From positions 1 through 12,213 of the forward strand of contig CALGNY010000131.1 of the NCBI GenBank assembly GCA_937958375.1: DNA of 12,213 nt, in the 5' to 3' direction. Each line of letters starts with the position of its first letter. Position 1 is the stretch's first letter. This stretch comes from an uncultured Bacillaceae bacterium (GTDB taxonomy: Bacteria > Bacillota > Bacilli > Bacillales > Alkalibacillaceae). Below are positions 4,725 to 12,213 of the stretch, in pieces. Both the position numbers and the translations under genes were made by a program. The notes beneath the pieces are model-generated. The model searched no databases. It worked only from the letters and a program-made list of their open reading frames with translations, and was not told the origin of the DNA.

Positions 4725-7700
4725 TTTCGATTAAATAACTTTCTTGTTCCCCTAGTTGTGGTTCACGATAACCGATATTATTGACGGTAAAAATCGTTTG
4801 ATCATTTACTTTTGATAAGGAAAGGACATTTTTGATTTTCTTGACCGCTTGTGAATAAACACCAAAGCTGCGTGATAACCGTTCGAAGGAATCGCCCAAA
4901 ATAAAGATCATTTTGTAACGATCGGCCTCTTCGATTAAGCGGTTGAATAAGTTTAACGTTTCACTCGATAATTCTTCCTCATACTTCATACAACTCGGCA
5001 TCAGCACGTATAGACAGTTGTACTCTGCAGGGTCAGTTTCCTTTCTCCTTTGCAGGACTTCTGCTAATTTATGAATCACTTTTTCTTTCTGATCTTTTTC
5101 AGAAACGACCAGTTCGGTTTCTTGCTTACTGGAATCGATTATTTTTTCGTCGTCTTCTACGTAAATCAGTTCATCAATCCAGCCTTTTTGTTTTTGTGTA
5201 GACAAGATATCAAATAGCGTTTTGAATAATTCATAGATTTTCAGCATATCAGAAGAACCGACAAAGATATGCTGGGTTTGTTGGAAAGAAGTCGGTAAGA
5301 CATGCTCAAAATCGACCCCGATCGGAACTTTGCCAACCTCCATTAATTTCGATGATTGTGGCAATGTTATGAACTGTTTATATGGCAGGGTATCTGGCAC
5401 GACTGGGATTGGCGTTGGCAATTCACCTTGCCACTCTTCTTGCATTTGCTTGGCTTCCCGCTTAAGATTCTCAATCCGTTCAATGTTCGTTTCTCCGGTT
5501 GTCGGTAATGCGATTTGAACTAATGCTGCCTCATCCTGTTTCACAATGCCTCGACCCGGTATTTCTTCAATTTCTAACTCGTGTTTTCCAGTAATAGCCC
5601 GAATTTCTGTTTCATCGATCAGATAAAGGGCGATCTGCATTTTGATGTTTGTAAGAAGCGGCATCCGCATCGACGTTTGACGGTTGGCACTAATCGCCAA
5701 GTGGATCCCGATACTTCCACCCTCGCGAGCAATTTGTGTGATGGTTCGTTCAAATTCATCTCCAAATTCCGAATCTCTGACTGAATCATATTGATCGATC
5801 ACAATCAAAATCGTTGGGACTTGTTCACCACTGACCGCCTCATACATATCGATATTCGCCAAGCCATATTCACTTAGCTTTCGCTTCCGTGAGCGAATTT
5901 CATTGGTGATGATTCGGAGCCATTTATCCATCTTCTCTGTATCATCCAATAAGATGTTATCTGCAACATGCGGTAATTGAACGAGCGGCAACAGCCCATT
6001 CGTACCAAAATCGAATAGATACGTATGCATCTCTTCAGGGTTATGCTGTCTCGCCAGGTCCATGACCAATGTTTGCAGGAAAGTTGACTTCCCGAATTGC
6101 GGACTGGAGAAGACCGCCAAATGTCCTTCTTCTTTCAAATCGAGCACAAATGGATTTTGAGCTTGTAATTCCGGTTGATCCAACATCCCAATCGTTGCAG
6201 AAAATGAAGATTTTCGTTCATCCCAGGTCGCTTCATCCGCTTCTAAATGAATATCTTCCGGGAAGATCTCTTCAGGTAATGGCGGCAACCACGGACGCGG
6301 CAAACGCTCGATTCCATTTTCTTGCGCATATTCATCGATATGGTCGATGACGGCATCCAACTCAGTTGGAACACGTTCGATTTCATCTTTACTACCTAAA
6401 CCACTCAAATCTTCTGTCAAAATCTCATATTGCCCTAAGTCGTTGATGGCATAAATCGTGGTATCCACACGCTCATGATCCGCTTGATCTGGGACATAAT
6501 TTGCTCCGCTCCAAGCACTTTGGAACAGTTCATAAATCTCATTATTCCCGACCTGCAAATACGCTCTACCCGGCTGTGTAATTTCCGCTGCATCCGGTGT
6601 CTTGATCACTTCATTCGAATCACTGGCATTTTGGACTTTCAACGCTAATTTGAACTTCGAGTTTGACCAAATTTGGTCATCGACAACCCCACTCGGCTTT
6701 TGAGTCGCCAAGATCAAGTGGATGCCAAGCGAACGGCCGATTCTTGCGGTAGAAACCAATTCCTTCATAAAGTCAGGCTGTTCTTGTTTCAACTCAGCGA
6801 ATTCATCTGAAATCAAGAATAGGTGAGGCATCGGTTCACTTGCTTCACCGAGTTTGAATAACTTTTGATATTGATTGATATGGTTCACATCATACATACT
6901 GAATAGCCGCTGACGCTTTTCCAATTCCGCTTTGATGGAAGCAAGAGCGCGCATCGATTGTGAACGATCCAAGTTCGTAATCGTGCCTAATAGGTGCGGC
7001 AAGTTTTTAAATAAATTTGCCATTCCTCCACCTTTATAGTCGATCAGCAAAAAGGCAACTTCATGCGGATGGAAATTGGCAGCCAACGACAAAATATACG
7101 ATTGGATGATCTCTGATTTTCCTGAACCCGTTGTTCCGGCGACCAAGCCATGTGGTCCATGGGCTTTTTCGTGAAGGTTCAGTTGGACGATATCGTCTCT
7201 TCCTCGTAAGCCCAGTGGGACAGCCATCGTCTTATACGTCTCATTTCGGTTCCAACGTTCGCCGATCCGGAGTTCATCAACTGTCTTCACCCCGTACATT
7301 TCCAAAAACGTAACCGACTCAGGAATGGCGTTCTTCAGATTTTGCAAATGATTTAATGGAGCTAGCCCTCTTGCAACTTCCTCTTTATCGAAATCTCTTG
7401 GAAAATGATCCGGTGTGAATCTCTTGTTCACCAGCTCCCCATCTTCCAAGATGATTGTTCCATGTTGTGCATCACGAATATCGATGACCGTCGTTACGTG
7501 TTCGGGCAAGGATTGCATCACATCCTGAACGAAAACAATCGACACCCCAAGTTCGCTCGGGTCTTCATTCAGAAATTCCATAATCACATGATCGATCATC
7601 AATTGTTCGTTGGTAATGAGAAAGACATAATGTGGTGAAAATAACGTTTGTTCACGTTGATCTCCTTTTTCCTCCAACGTTTGCTTCCGTTGTTTCAACA

Positions 7701-9147
7701 CTTGATACATCGAATGCAAAATCTGATCCCGAGAGCGTTCGTGATAAACGAATCCACGCAAGTTTAATGATTGCAAGGTCGCATGAGGCAACCAGCGCAT
7801 CCAGGCCCATTCGTCCTTCTCGTCTTCAGGAAAAACGGTCAGAAACTGCACATCATGATAACTATGAAACATTGCTGTTTGCATGACGAGCAATTGGATT
7901 TGTTCAATCAATAACTCGCGTTGGCCGACATAACCGACCGGACCATTATGAAGGGATGTTACTACAGGTACATCATGCAGCCTTCTGAAAGTTTTTCGGA
8001 GCTCTCTAGCCTGATCGACCAACTCATCTTCATCTTGTGAAAATTCTTCATCACGAAATTCTACTTCAAAACTCGTATCAACCGTTCCTAAACCGGCACG
8101 GAAATGTAAAAAATCATGATGATACACTGTTTTTTCATAAATGCGTGCATTGACTTCGCTCACCATATCCCGAATCTCTTCCACATCAGGATAGTGATAC
8201 TCCAAGGCATGACGCTGTTCCTCGACGACCTGATACAATTCTTTCGTCTTATTTCGCAAATACTTCCGGAAACTTTGATCCCGATGCTCCATATCCGCTT
8301 TGTACTGTCTGACGTTTTTGACATAGGTGGTAATGGAAAAGATCACTGTCGTCACCGTCATCGCGAGCATGACGATGATAAAAATTCCTCTCGGTTGGAT
8401 GATCGAGACAATCACCAACGCGACGATCATGACAAGCGGCGGGACGACCATGCGGGCAATTTGTTCACTCGGCTTCGATGGCTTCGTGGATGGCTTGGCA
8501 ATCGTCTGCTTTTCATCCGGTTCACGGTGAATAATCCGTGGAGAACGGTGATAATCCGGATAATTTTTCGTAAACGGCTGATCCGACTCCACCAGTTGCT
8601 CCAGACGTGAATCCAGTTGCTTCTCGGAAGGGAAAACTTCAACCGATTCTTCATTCACGATCAGATTTACACCATCCACAAAAACATGATCACCATATGC
8701 AATCGTTTCATTTCCATAAGTGCGTCGGTAATTATGATAGACTTCTCCCCCATGAACCTCTAAAAGAAATCCTTCTTCTGTAGCATCGCGATAAAATACG
8801 AGGTTGCCATTCAATGTCTCAATCGTCAGATCATCGTAGTCATACGGACTCACCGAAAAATAATCTTTACCGGCAGTGTCAAATACCGATTTCTTCTGTT
8901 GGTCCATCAAGTAAAATTGAAGCCGATTGCCATTCACCGCCGTGTGGTCGCCATGCGATATACGACGGTCACCCAAATAAGCATCCTGTCCATCCCAAAG
9001 AACGGTACACTCACCTTCCAGATCGGCAAAAACTAGTGTACAAGACGGGTCACTGCCGATCAGGATTTCTTTCGGTGTCCATTCGACTAAGTTGGCTTTA
9101 TGAGATTGCTTGGTGTCTGTCACCATTAATGTCTTCTCGCCCAACAT
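4684..9147 (-). CDS. essC: EssC, FHA/FtsK-SpoIIIE ATPase motor of the type VII secretion system
   Basis: This 1487-residue motor protein has the usual EssC length. Domain order: two FHA-like beta domains (~1-95 and ~97-185); a Lys/Pro/Ser linker; two membrane helices (~232-250 and ~254-275); a cytoplasmic helical stalk; and three FtsK-like domains. The first ATPase domain has Walker A GTTGSGKS (671-678), LLIDYKGGG (700-708), Walker B LFLISDEF (D781, E782) and ATQKP, so it looks active. The second has Walker A SSPQFGKST (1014-1022) but a Walker B ending in D1118-Q1119 instead of Asp-Glu. The third (~1300-1487) has GSSDMLK in place of a P-loop and is degenerate. EssC powers and selects substrates; its variable C-terminus is known in staphylococci to track with the linked effector set. 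GAGAGGA sits seven bases before the ATG. The end overlaps the next gene by up to 41 bases. Confidence 0.96.
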   Translation of the reverse strand: MLGEKTLMVTDTKQSHKANLVEWTPKEILIGSDPSCTLVFADLEGECTVLWDGQDAYLGDRRISHGDHTAVNGNRLQFYLMDQQKKSVFDTAGKDYFSVSPYDYDDLTIETLNGNLVFYRDATEEGFLLEVHGGEVYHNYRRTYGNETIAYGDHVFVDGVNLIVNEESVEVFPSEKQLDSRLEQLVESDQPFTKNYPDYHRSPRIIHREPDEKQTIAKPSTKPSKPSEQIARMVVPPLVMIVALVIVSIIQPRGIFIIVMLAMTVTTVIFSITTYVKNVRQYKADMEHRDQSFRKYLRNKTKELYQVVEEQRHALEYHYPDVEEIRDMVSEVNARIYEKTVYHHDFLHFRAGLGTVDTSFEVEFRDEEFSQDEDELVDQARELRKTFRRLHDVPVVTSLHNGPVGYVGQRELLIEQIQLLVMQTAMFHSYHDVQFLTVFPEDEKDEWAWMRWLPHATLQSLNLRGFVYHERSRDQILHSMYQVLKQRKQTLEEKGDQREQTLFSPHYVFLITNEQLMIDHVIMEFLNEDPSELGVSIVFVQDVMQSLPEHVTTVIDIRDAQHGTIILEDGELVNKRFTPDHFPRDFDKEEVARGLAPLNHLQNLKNAIPESVTFLEMYGVKTVDELRIGERWNRNETYKTMAVPLGLRGRDDIVQLNLHEKAHGPHGLVAGTTGSGKSEIIQSYILSLAANFHPHEVAFLLIDYKGGGMANLFKNLPHLLGTITNLDRSQSMRALASIKAELEKRQRLFSMYDVNHINQYQKLFKLGEASEPMPHLFLISDEFAELKQEQPDFMKELVSTARIGRSLGIHLILATQKPSGVVDDQIWSNSKFKLALKVQNASDSNEVIKTPDAAEITQPGRAYLQVGNNEIYELFQSAWSGANYVPDQADHERVDTTIYAINDLGQYEILTEDLSGLGSKDEIERVPTELDAVIDHIDEYAQENGIERLPRPWLPPLPEEIFPEDIHLEADEATWDERKSSFSATIGMLDQPELQAQNPFVLDLKEEGHLAVFSSPQFGKSTFLQTLVMDLARQHNPEEMHTYLFDFGTNGLLPLVQLPHVADNILLDDTEKMDKWLRIITNEIRSRKRKLSEYGLANIDMYEAVSGEQVPTILIVIDQYDSVRDSEFGDEFERTITQIAREGGSIGIHLAISANRQTSMRMPLLTNIKMQIALYLIDETEIRAITGKHELEIEEIPGRGIVKQDEAALVQIALPTTGETNIERIENLKREAKQMQEEWQGELPTPIPVVPDTLPYKQFITLPQSSKLMEVGKVPIGVDFEHVLPTSFQQTQHIFVGSSDMLKIYELFKTLFDILSTQKQKGWIDELIYVEDDEKIIDSSKQETELVVSEKDQKEKVIHKLAEVLQRRKETDPAEYNCLYVLMPSCMKYEEELSSETLNLFNRLIEEADRYKMIFILGDSFERLSRSFGVYSQAVKKIKNVLSLSKVNDQTIFTVNNIGYREPQLGEQESYLIENEHAIKIKLPKIS

Positions 9148-9208
9148 TCTTCTTCCTCTCTACGCCCGGACAACAACCCGGTTTTCACAAACTAACTACG
9201 ATAAACCG

Positions 9209-10489
9209 CTAAGCGTCATCTTCATTTGTATCTTCTTCGATTGGTTCATCCGTAGACGTCCCATCCCCCACATTTTCGGGGTCGATGGACTCATTTCCAA
9301 TCGGACTCTCATCCTCATTCAAACCATACTCTTCTCGGTAGTCATCCAATTCACGTTGCAAATCTCTTACTTTTTCATCCCGTTCAGAGCCACTCAAATT
9401 CGGATTGTTCTTTGCTTTTTCAATTTGTTTAATCAATCCATAGATAATTAATTGCGGATCATCCAAGTATTTCGCCCGGTCCATTGCCGCATCAAATTGG
9501 CCACGCCCGTTGTAAATCCAATACAACAAGTAATTTTCATCACTACTCAAACTGATATTATTGGAAATAATCTCCCGGTCGTTATCCGAAACCGGTTCAA
9601 TCGCGAGATACGCTGAGGCTAGTATGTACTTCGATGATTGTGGCAAATCAGCAGCTTCTTCATTTCTCAACTCAGAAATGACTCCATTATGATCAGTTGC
9701 CAAATATTCTTCATGGGCACTCAGCAAGTTTTCCTGATACGGTAAATTCACCAGTCCAATATAAATCAACGGTACAGCCAATAAAATTGAAACGATGATA
9801 AACGTAATGGACAACCGTTTAAATAACGTAAACCGTTTGACGGGTAATAGCCGTTTTGTCTGGTCAACTTTCTCCTGTTCCTTTTGGTAACTTTCCTCCA
9901 AGTAATCGACCAAACCGTCTAGCGTCTCTTGTTGACCGATTTGTCTCTGAAATTCAGTTTCCTTCGCGTGAATCCATTCACCTTGATACAGATCATCGAA
10001 TGTATATTTCGTTGACATGAGTGCAATACTCAAACATTTTAATTGCTTCAAAAACTCGTCTTCATCCATGTCAAACGGCGGAATTGAATCTCTTAATCCA
10101 CGGTAAATGACATGTGGTCTCAGACTGTGATCAAAAACCACATTGTTCGGATGAATATCGAATGTCACGCGTGAATCAAGCTGTTTTCTTAATTGAGCGA
10201 CATTACACAGCAAACGAAGCTTTTCATGTCGGTGAAGCGTTTTGACCTCTTCCCACTGTTTTTTATTCGGATCGACAAAAAACGAAAAAGTGAAAGCGTC
10301 TTGCTCTACTTTCACTTCCAGTGGTACAAAAGAGTCAAGCGGCGCTGCACTCAGCATACGAATCTGTCTTGGATCATCGACTTGAGTCTGCGATTTGGCT
10401 AGTCGTACGCTCCAATGACTTTCCTCAATGGAAAACGTTATGGATCCATTTTTGGTTTGGATTGTTTTTTCAGTCGTCTTTTCTCCCAT
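9209..10489 (-). CDS. essB: EssB/YukC, pseudokinase-like bitopic membrane protein of the type VII secretion system
   Basis: This 426-residue protein has three parts. The cytoplasmic domain (residues ~1-220) has the kinase-like fold of EssB/YukC, with a degenerate catalytic loop visible as HPNNVVFD (113-120); the aspartate and lysine set needed for phosphotransfer is not evident, as is usual for this family. A single membrane helix follows at ~227-249. The extracellular domain (250-390) is helical, with tetratricopeptide-like features such as LASAYLAIE and the region around 320-360. EssB is a core scaffold that interacts with EsaA and EssC. The last ~36 residues are strongly acidic (Asp/Glu/Asn/Thr-rich) and look disordered, outside the folded core. 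The ATG has a purine-rich AAGGGG about nine bases upstream. The gene lies 36 bases after esaB and 61 bases before essC. Confidence 0.92.
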   Translation of the reverse strand: MGEKTTEKTIQTKNGSITFSIEESHWSVRLAKSQTQVDDPRQIRMLSAAPLDSFVPLEVKVEQDAFTFSFFVDPNKKQWEEVKTLHRHEKLRLLCNVAQLRKQLDSRVTFDIHPNNVVFDHSLRPHVIYRGLRDSIPPFDMDEDEFLKQLKCLSIALMSTKYTFDDLYQGEWIHAKETEFQRQIGQQETLDGLVDYLEESYQKEQEKVDQTKRLLPVKRFTLFKRLSITFIIVSILLAVPLIYIGLVNLPYQENLLSAHEEYLATDHNGVISELRNEEAADLPQSSKYILASAYLAIEPVSDNDREIISNNISLSSDENYLLYWIYNGRGQFDAAMDRAKYLDDPQLIIYGLIKQIEKAKNNPNLSGSERDEKVRDLQRELDDYREEYGLNEDESPIGNESIDPENVGDGTSTDEPIEEDTNEDDA

Positions 10490-10525
10490 GCTTCTTGCCC
10501 CTTCATTCTCCTATTGGCATTCCGT

Positions 10526-10777
10526 TTATAAAATAGCCAACAAATCTCCATCTGTGACTGGGTAATCCATCAATAAATCATCATCGGCCAGCACCAACCC
10601 TTTTGTAGCAACTTTCATGGTTGTCGGTGTGATGTGGCCGGTTTGGATGTTTAGCACATCAAATATATCAATCAACAATTGTTTCACGGTGATCTGCTTC
10701 GGTATCCGCAAATCATAGGTCTTATCCATTCCGTAATATTTCAAATCCACGGTTACATTCACATGACTATTCTTCAT
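10526..10777 (-). CDS. esaB: EsaB/YukD, ubiquitin-like type VII secretion protein
   Basis: This 83-residue cytoplasmic protein has the expected length for the EsaB/YukD family. It shows a ubiquitin-like beta-grasp pattern: an N-terminal beta hairpin (VNVTVDLKYYG and YDLRIPK), a central amphipathic helix (VKQLLIDIFDVL), then short strands ending in a hydrophobic DGDLLAIL tail. Unlike ubiquitin there is no C-terminal di-glycine, so conjugation is not expected. In S. aureus EsaB is needed for secretion, but its mechanism is debated. An AGGTGAT ribosome site lies just before the ATG, within the end of essA, which it overlaps by 11 bases. EssB follows 36 bases later. Identity rests on fold pattern, size and position in the conserved cluster. 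Confidence 0.88.
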   Translation of the reverse strand: MKNSHVNVTVDLKYYGMDKTYDLRIPKQITVKQLLIDIFDVLNIQTGHITPTTMKVATKGLVLADDDLLMDYPVTDGDLLAIL

Positions 10778-11276
10778 TCACATCACCTCGGTCAGCAAAG
10801 CGCTTGAATATCAAATAAGCAATACCACTTAATGCACAAGCCACAGCCATCAACCAGATGATGGTCATCGTTGAGGTGGACGATGTATTTTGATCAATGG
10901 GATGACTCGATGTTTTCGGTGCCACATAGTCTTCAGTAAATAGTAATTCCTTTGTCTCTTCTAACGTTTCATCCGATGTTAACTCTAATGAAAATACATT
11001 CTGCTTTAACTGTTCGGTCGATTGTTCTCGATCGGTTTGAACCATCTCGATCTGTTCAGAAGTGCCCGCTTTGAACAATTCTGGAAAACTTCTTTCCAGT
11101 TCGGTTTCCATCCCATTTTGGCTGCGGTCCGACTCCGATATGCGATCAATTTTCCAATCGATTTTTCCTTTGTCGTCATCTTGCTCTTCTGCTGAAGCCG
11201 TATAAGGCCACAGCAGAAGCAATATGCAAGATAGCAATAACACATGGAAGATGGACTTAAGCGACATCGTCCTCAT
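10767..11276 (-). CDS. essA: EssA, small type VII secretion membrane protein
   Basis: This 169-residue protein has an N-terminal hydrophobic signal-like segment (residues ~9-29, ending in a TASA motif that could be a signal peptidase site). A charged, mostly helical extracytoplasmic stretch follows, then a single C-terminal membrane helix (~138-157) with a positively charged RFADRG stop-transfer end. Size, topology and position between esaA and esaB fit the EssA family, a membrane component of the staphylococcal-type machine whose precise function is unclear. Two in-frame ATG codons overlap the end of esaA. The second (11267, protein beginning MSLKS) has an AAGGA site eight bases upstream, while the first (11276) has none at a usable distance, so the real start is probably 11267, giving 166 residues. 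Its last 11 bases overlap the start of esaB. Confidence 0.85.
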   Translation of the reverse strand: MRTMSLKSIFHVLLLSCILLLLWPYTASAEEQDDDKGKIDWKIDRISESDRSQNGMETELERSFPELFKAGTSEQIEMVQTDREQSTEQLKQNVFSLELTSDETLEETKELLFTEDYVAPKTSSHPIDQNTSSTSTMTIIWLMAVACALSGIAYLIFKRFADRGDVNEE

Positions 11277-12213
11277 CCTTTTTGTTTCCGGCAGGCTTTC
11301 GGTGTACGACCAATAAATTACCTACGAAAGCGACGATGGTCAAAATAATTAAGCCGATGATAACCATACCGTAACTCGTATTATCCAACACCAAGCCATT
11401 CAAGACGTGTTCGACGTGGTGAAGCGGTGAAAACTCACTTAACCCGCTATAGGCTGATGTAGAGGAAGCGACTGAATCATTCAGCAACAAGTACATGCTA
11501 GCAACAACTAGCAGGATAAACATGCCAAAAACTTTTAGCTGTCTGAGTAAATACGTCGCCGTAAGCCCCATCGCCAGCATGATGAGTACCATTGCACCCG
11601 TCCATAGAATCAACTGACTACCAGCAATCTCCAGCAAAAAGCCTGATGTGAGTCCAAGAACGAGCCCTTCTGCAGCTGTAATTCCCGCTGTGATCCCGGT
11701 AATCGGTAAATTACCTCCTACGAGCGATGCCTCCTCGAATTGATCTTCCCCTGAGCGCTTCTGGCTCAAGTTAGAAATTCCATACCCCGTAAAGAGTGCG
11801 ACAAAGAATGCAATCAAAATGATGAAGTAAGGCGTAAACGTAGTTGTGCTCGTGCCTAAAATGACTCCATCGTTTTCTTTTTCTACCGGATTGGAAAGGA
11901 AGTCATATAATGCTTCGTTCTGCCTCTCCCCAATTCGGCTATTTGACATGACCTCAGAGAAATTTTCCGTAAAGTTCTGGTCATTCATTAATTTTGTCGT
12001 CAGATCATTCGCCAATTGCTCCGCTTGCTGGACCAGACTCAAACCACTCTGTTGAACATCGGCTGCCTGCTCATCAATTTGATCAAGCGTCTGATAAACC
12101 GTGTCCGCCTCATTTAAGTTATTGGACGCCTGCTCGGCAAGTGTTTGACTCTGTGAGAATAACGGTTGGAAACCATCCTGCAAGGACATGACCATCTGTT
12201 GTTCTTCATTGTT
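11257..12213 (-). CDS. esaA: EsaA, type VII secretion membrane protein (C-terminal part, cut by window edge)
   Basis: This reading frame stays open to the last base of the window, so only the C-terminal 318 residues of a protein that usually has about 1000 are present. The visible part begins with a polar, Gln/Asn-rich, heptad-like helical stretch (fragment residues ~1-105), which would be the end of the long extracellular stalk. It then has about five to six hydrophobic segments near fragment residues 127-146, 172-197, 199-222, 226-244 and 281-301, and a short charged tail. This matches the C-terminal membrane domain of EsaA/YueB, a YhgE/Pip-like polytopic protein that forms part of the T7SSb channel and, in B. 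subtilis, is the SPP1 phage receptor. The next gene, essA, overlaps its end, and the esaA-essA-esaB-essB-essC order supports the call. The true start lies outside the window. Confidence 0.88.
   Translation of the reverse strand, partial: NNEEQQMVMSLQDGFQPLFSQSQTLAEQASNNLNEADTVYQTLDQIDEQAADVQQSGLSLVQQAEQLANDLTTKLMNDQNFTENFSEVMSNSRIGERQNEALYDFLSNPVEKENDGVILGTSTTTFTPYFIILIAFFVALFTGYGISNLSQKRSGEDQFEEASLVGGNLPITGITAGITAAEGLVLGLTSGFLLEIAGSQLILWTGAMVLIMLAMGLTATYLLRQLKVFGMFILLVVASMYLLLNDSVASSTSAYSGLSEFSPLHHVEHVLNGLVLDNTSYGMVIIGLIILTIVAFVGNLLVVHRKPAGNKKDEDDVA
11276..11280 (-). promoter_or_regulatory. Ribosome binding site that favours the second ATG of essA
   Basis: On the minus strand AAGGA lies eight bases before the ATG at 11267 and directly abuts the ATG at 11276. 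The spacing supports initiation at 11267. The site lies inside the end of esaA, so the two genes are probably translationally coupled. Confidence 0.5.

Noticed and set aside
8116..8610. Plus-strand open frame of 164 codons inside essC
   Set aside because: It lies wholly antisense to a well-supported essC region (membrane helices and stalk), its product is His/Arg/Asp-rich with no domain pattern, and it has no gene context.
8427..8654. Minus-strand open frame of 75 codons overlapping essC in another frame
   Set aside because: It is entirely inside essC, Arg/Ser/Trp-rich as expected of an out-of-frame shadow, and has no supporting ribosome site or family pattern.
8814..9212. Plus-strand open frame spanning the essB-essC gap
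   Set aside because: It is mostly antisense to the start of essC, low in hydrophobic pattern and without a ribosome site. The 61-base gap is simply short intergenic sequence.
11006..11245. Minus-strand open frame of 79 codons inside essA
   Set aside because: It is out of frame with the convincing EssA signal-peptide and membrane-anchor architecture, so it is a chance frame.
11257..12213. Complete 312-residue membrane protein starting at 12195
   Set aside because: The frame continues without a stop to the window edge, there is no ribosome site before that ATG, and EsaA proteins are far longer, so this is an internal methionine.

Overview
The window holds one long minus-strand gene cluster. 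It encodes a Firmicutes-type (T7SSb / Ess / Yuk) type VII secretion system followed by a linked LXG effector module. The membrane-anchored FHA/FtsK ATPase EssC, the EsaA-EssA-EsaB-EssB-EssC gene order (as in Staphylococcus and Listeria, unlike the yuk order of Bacillus subtilis), strong AAGGAG-type ribosome binding sites and moderate GC point to a low-GC Gram-positive, probably of the Bacillaceae or a close relative. The species cannot be told from the sequence.

Reading in the direction of transcription (from high to low coordinates), the secretion machine comes first: the C-terminal part of EsaA, cut by the window edge at 12213; EssA; the ubiquitin-like EsaB; the pseudokinase-like membrane protein EssB; and the 1487-residue EssC motor. 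The secreted WXG100 protein EsxA is not in the window and would be expected beyond the 12213 edge.

The accessory module follows with almost no spacing: a protein with the fold signature of an M16 (insulinase/YmfH-like) peptidase but no HxxEH zinc site; a small YwqI/Lap1-like helical partner; a 424-residue LXG protein with a Gly/Ala-rich beta-repeat C-terminus and no recognisable enzyme domain; two small polytopic membrane proteins that look like diverged tandem paralogues and are good immunity candidates; a YwqH-like (DUF5082) WXG-type helical protein; and a small beta-rich protein with faint SLAP resemblance. The last ~110 bases hold two copies of a 51-base-period repeat whose arms can form mutually exclusive hairpins.

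All junctions are overlaps or gaps of 61 bases or less, so the whole set is probably one transcription unit. The proposed logic is that EsaA/EssA/EsaB/EssB/EssC form the export channel and motor. The YwqI- and YwqH-like helical proteins would act as targeting partners or chaperones for the LXG protein. The LXG C-terminus may act on membranes, in the manner of staphylococcal TspA, with the two adjacent membrane proteins protecting the producer. The most unusual element is the protease-dead M16-like protein placed between the motor and its cargo genes.
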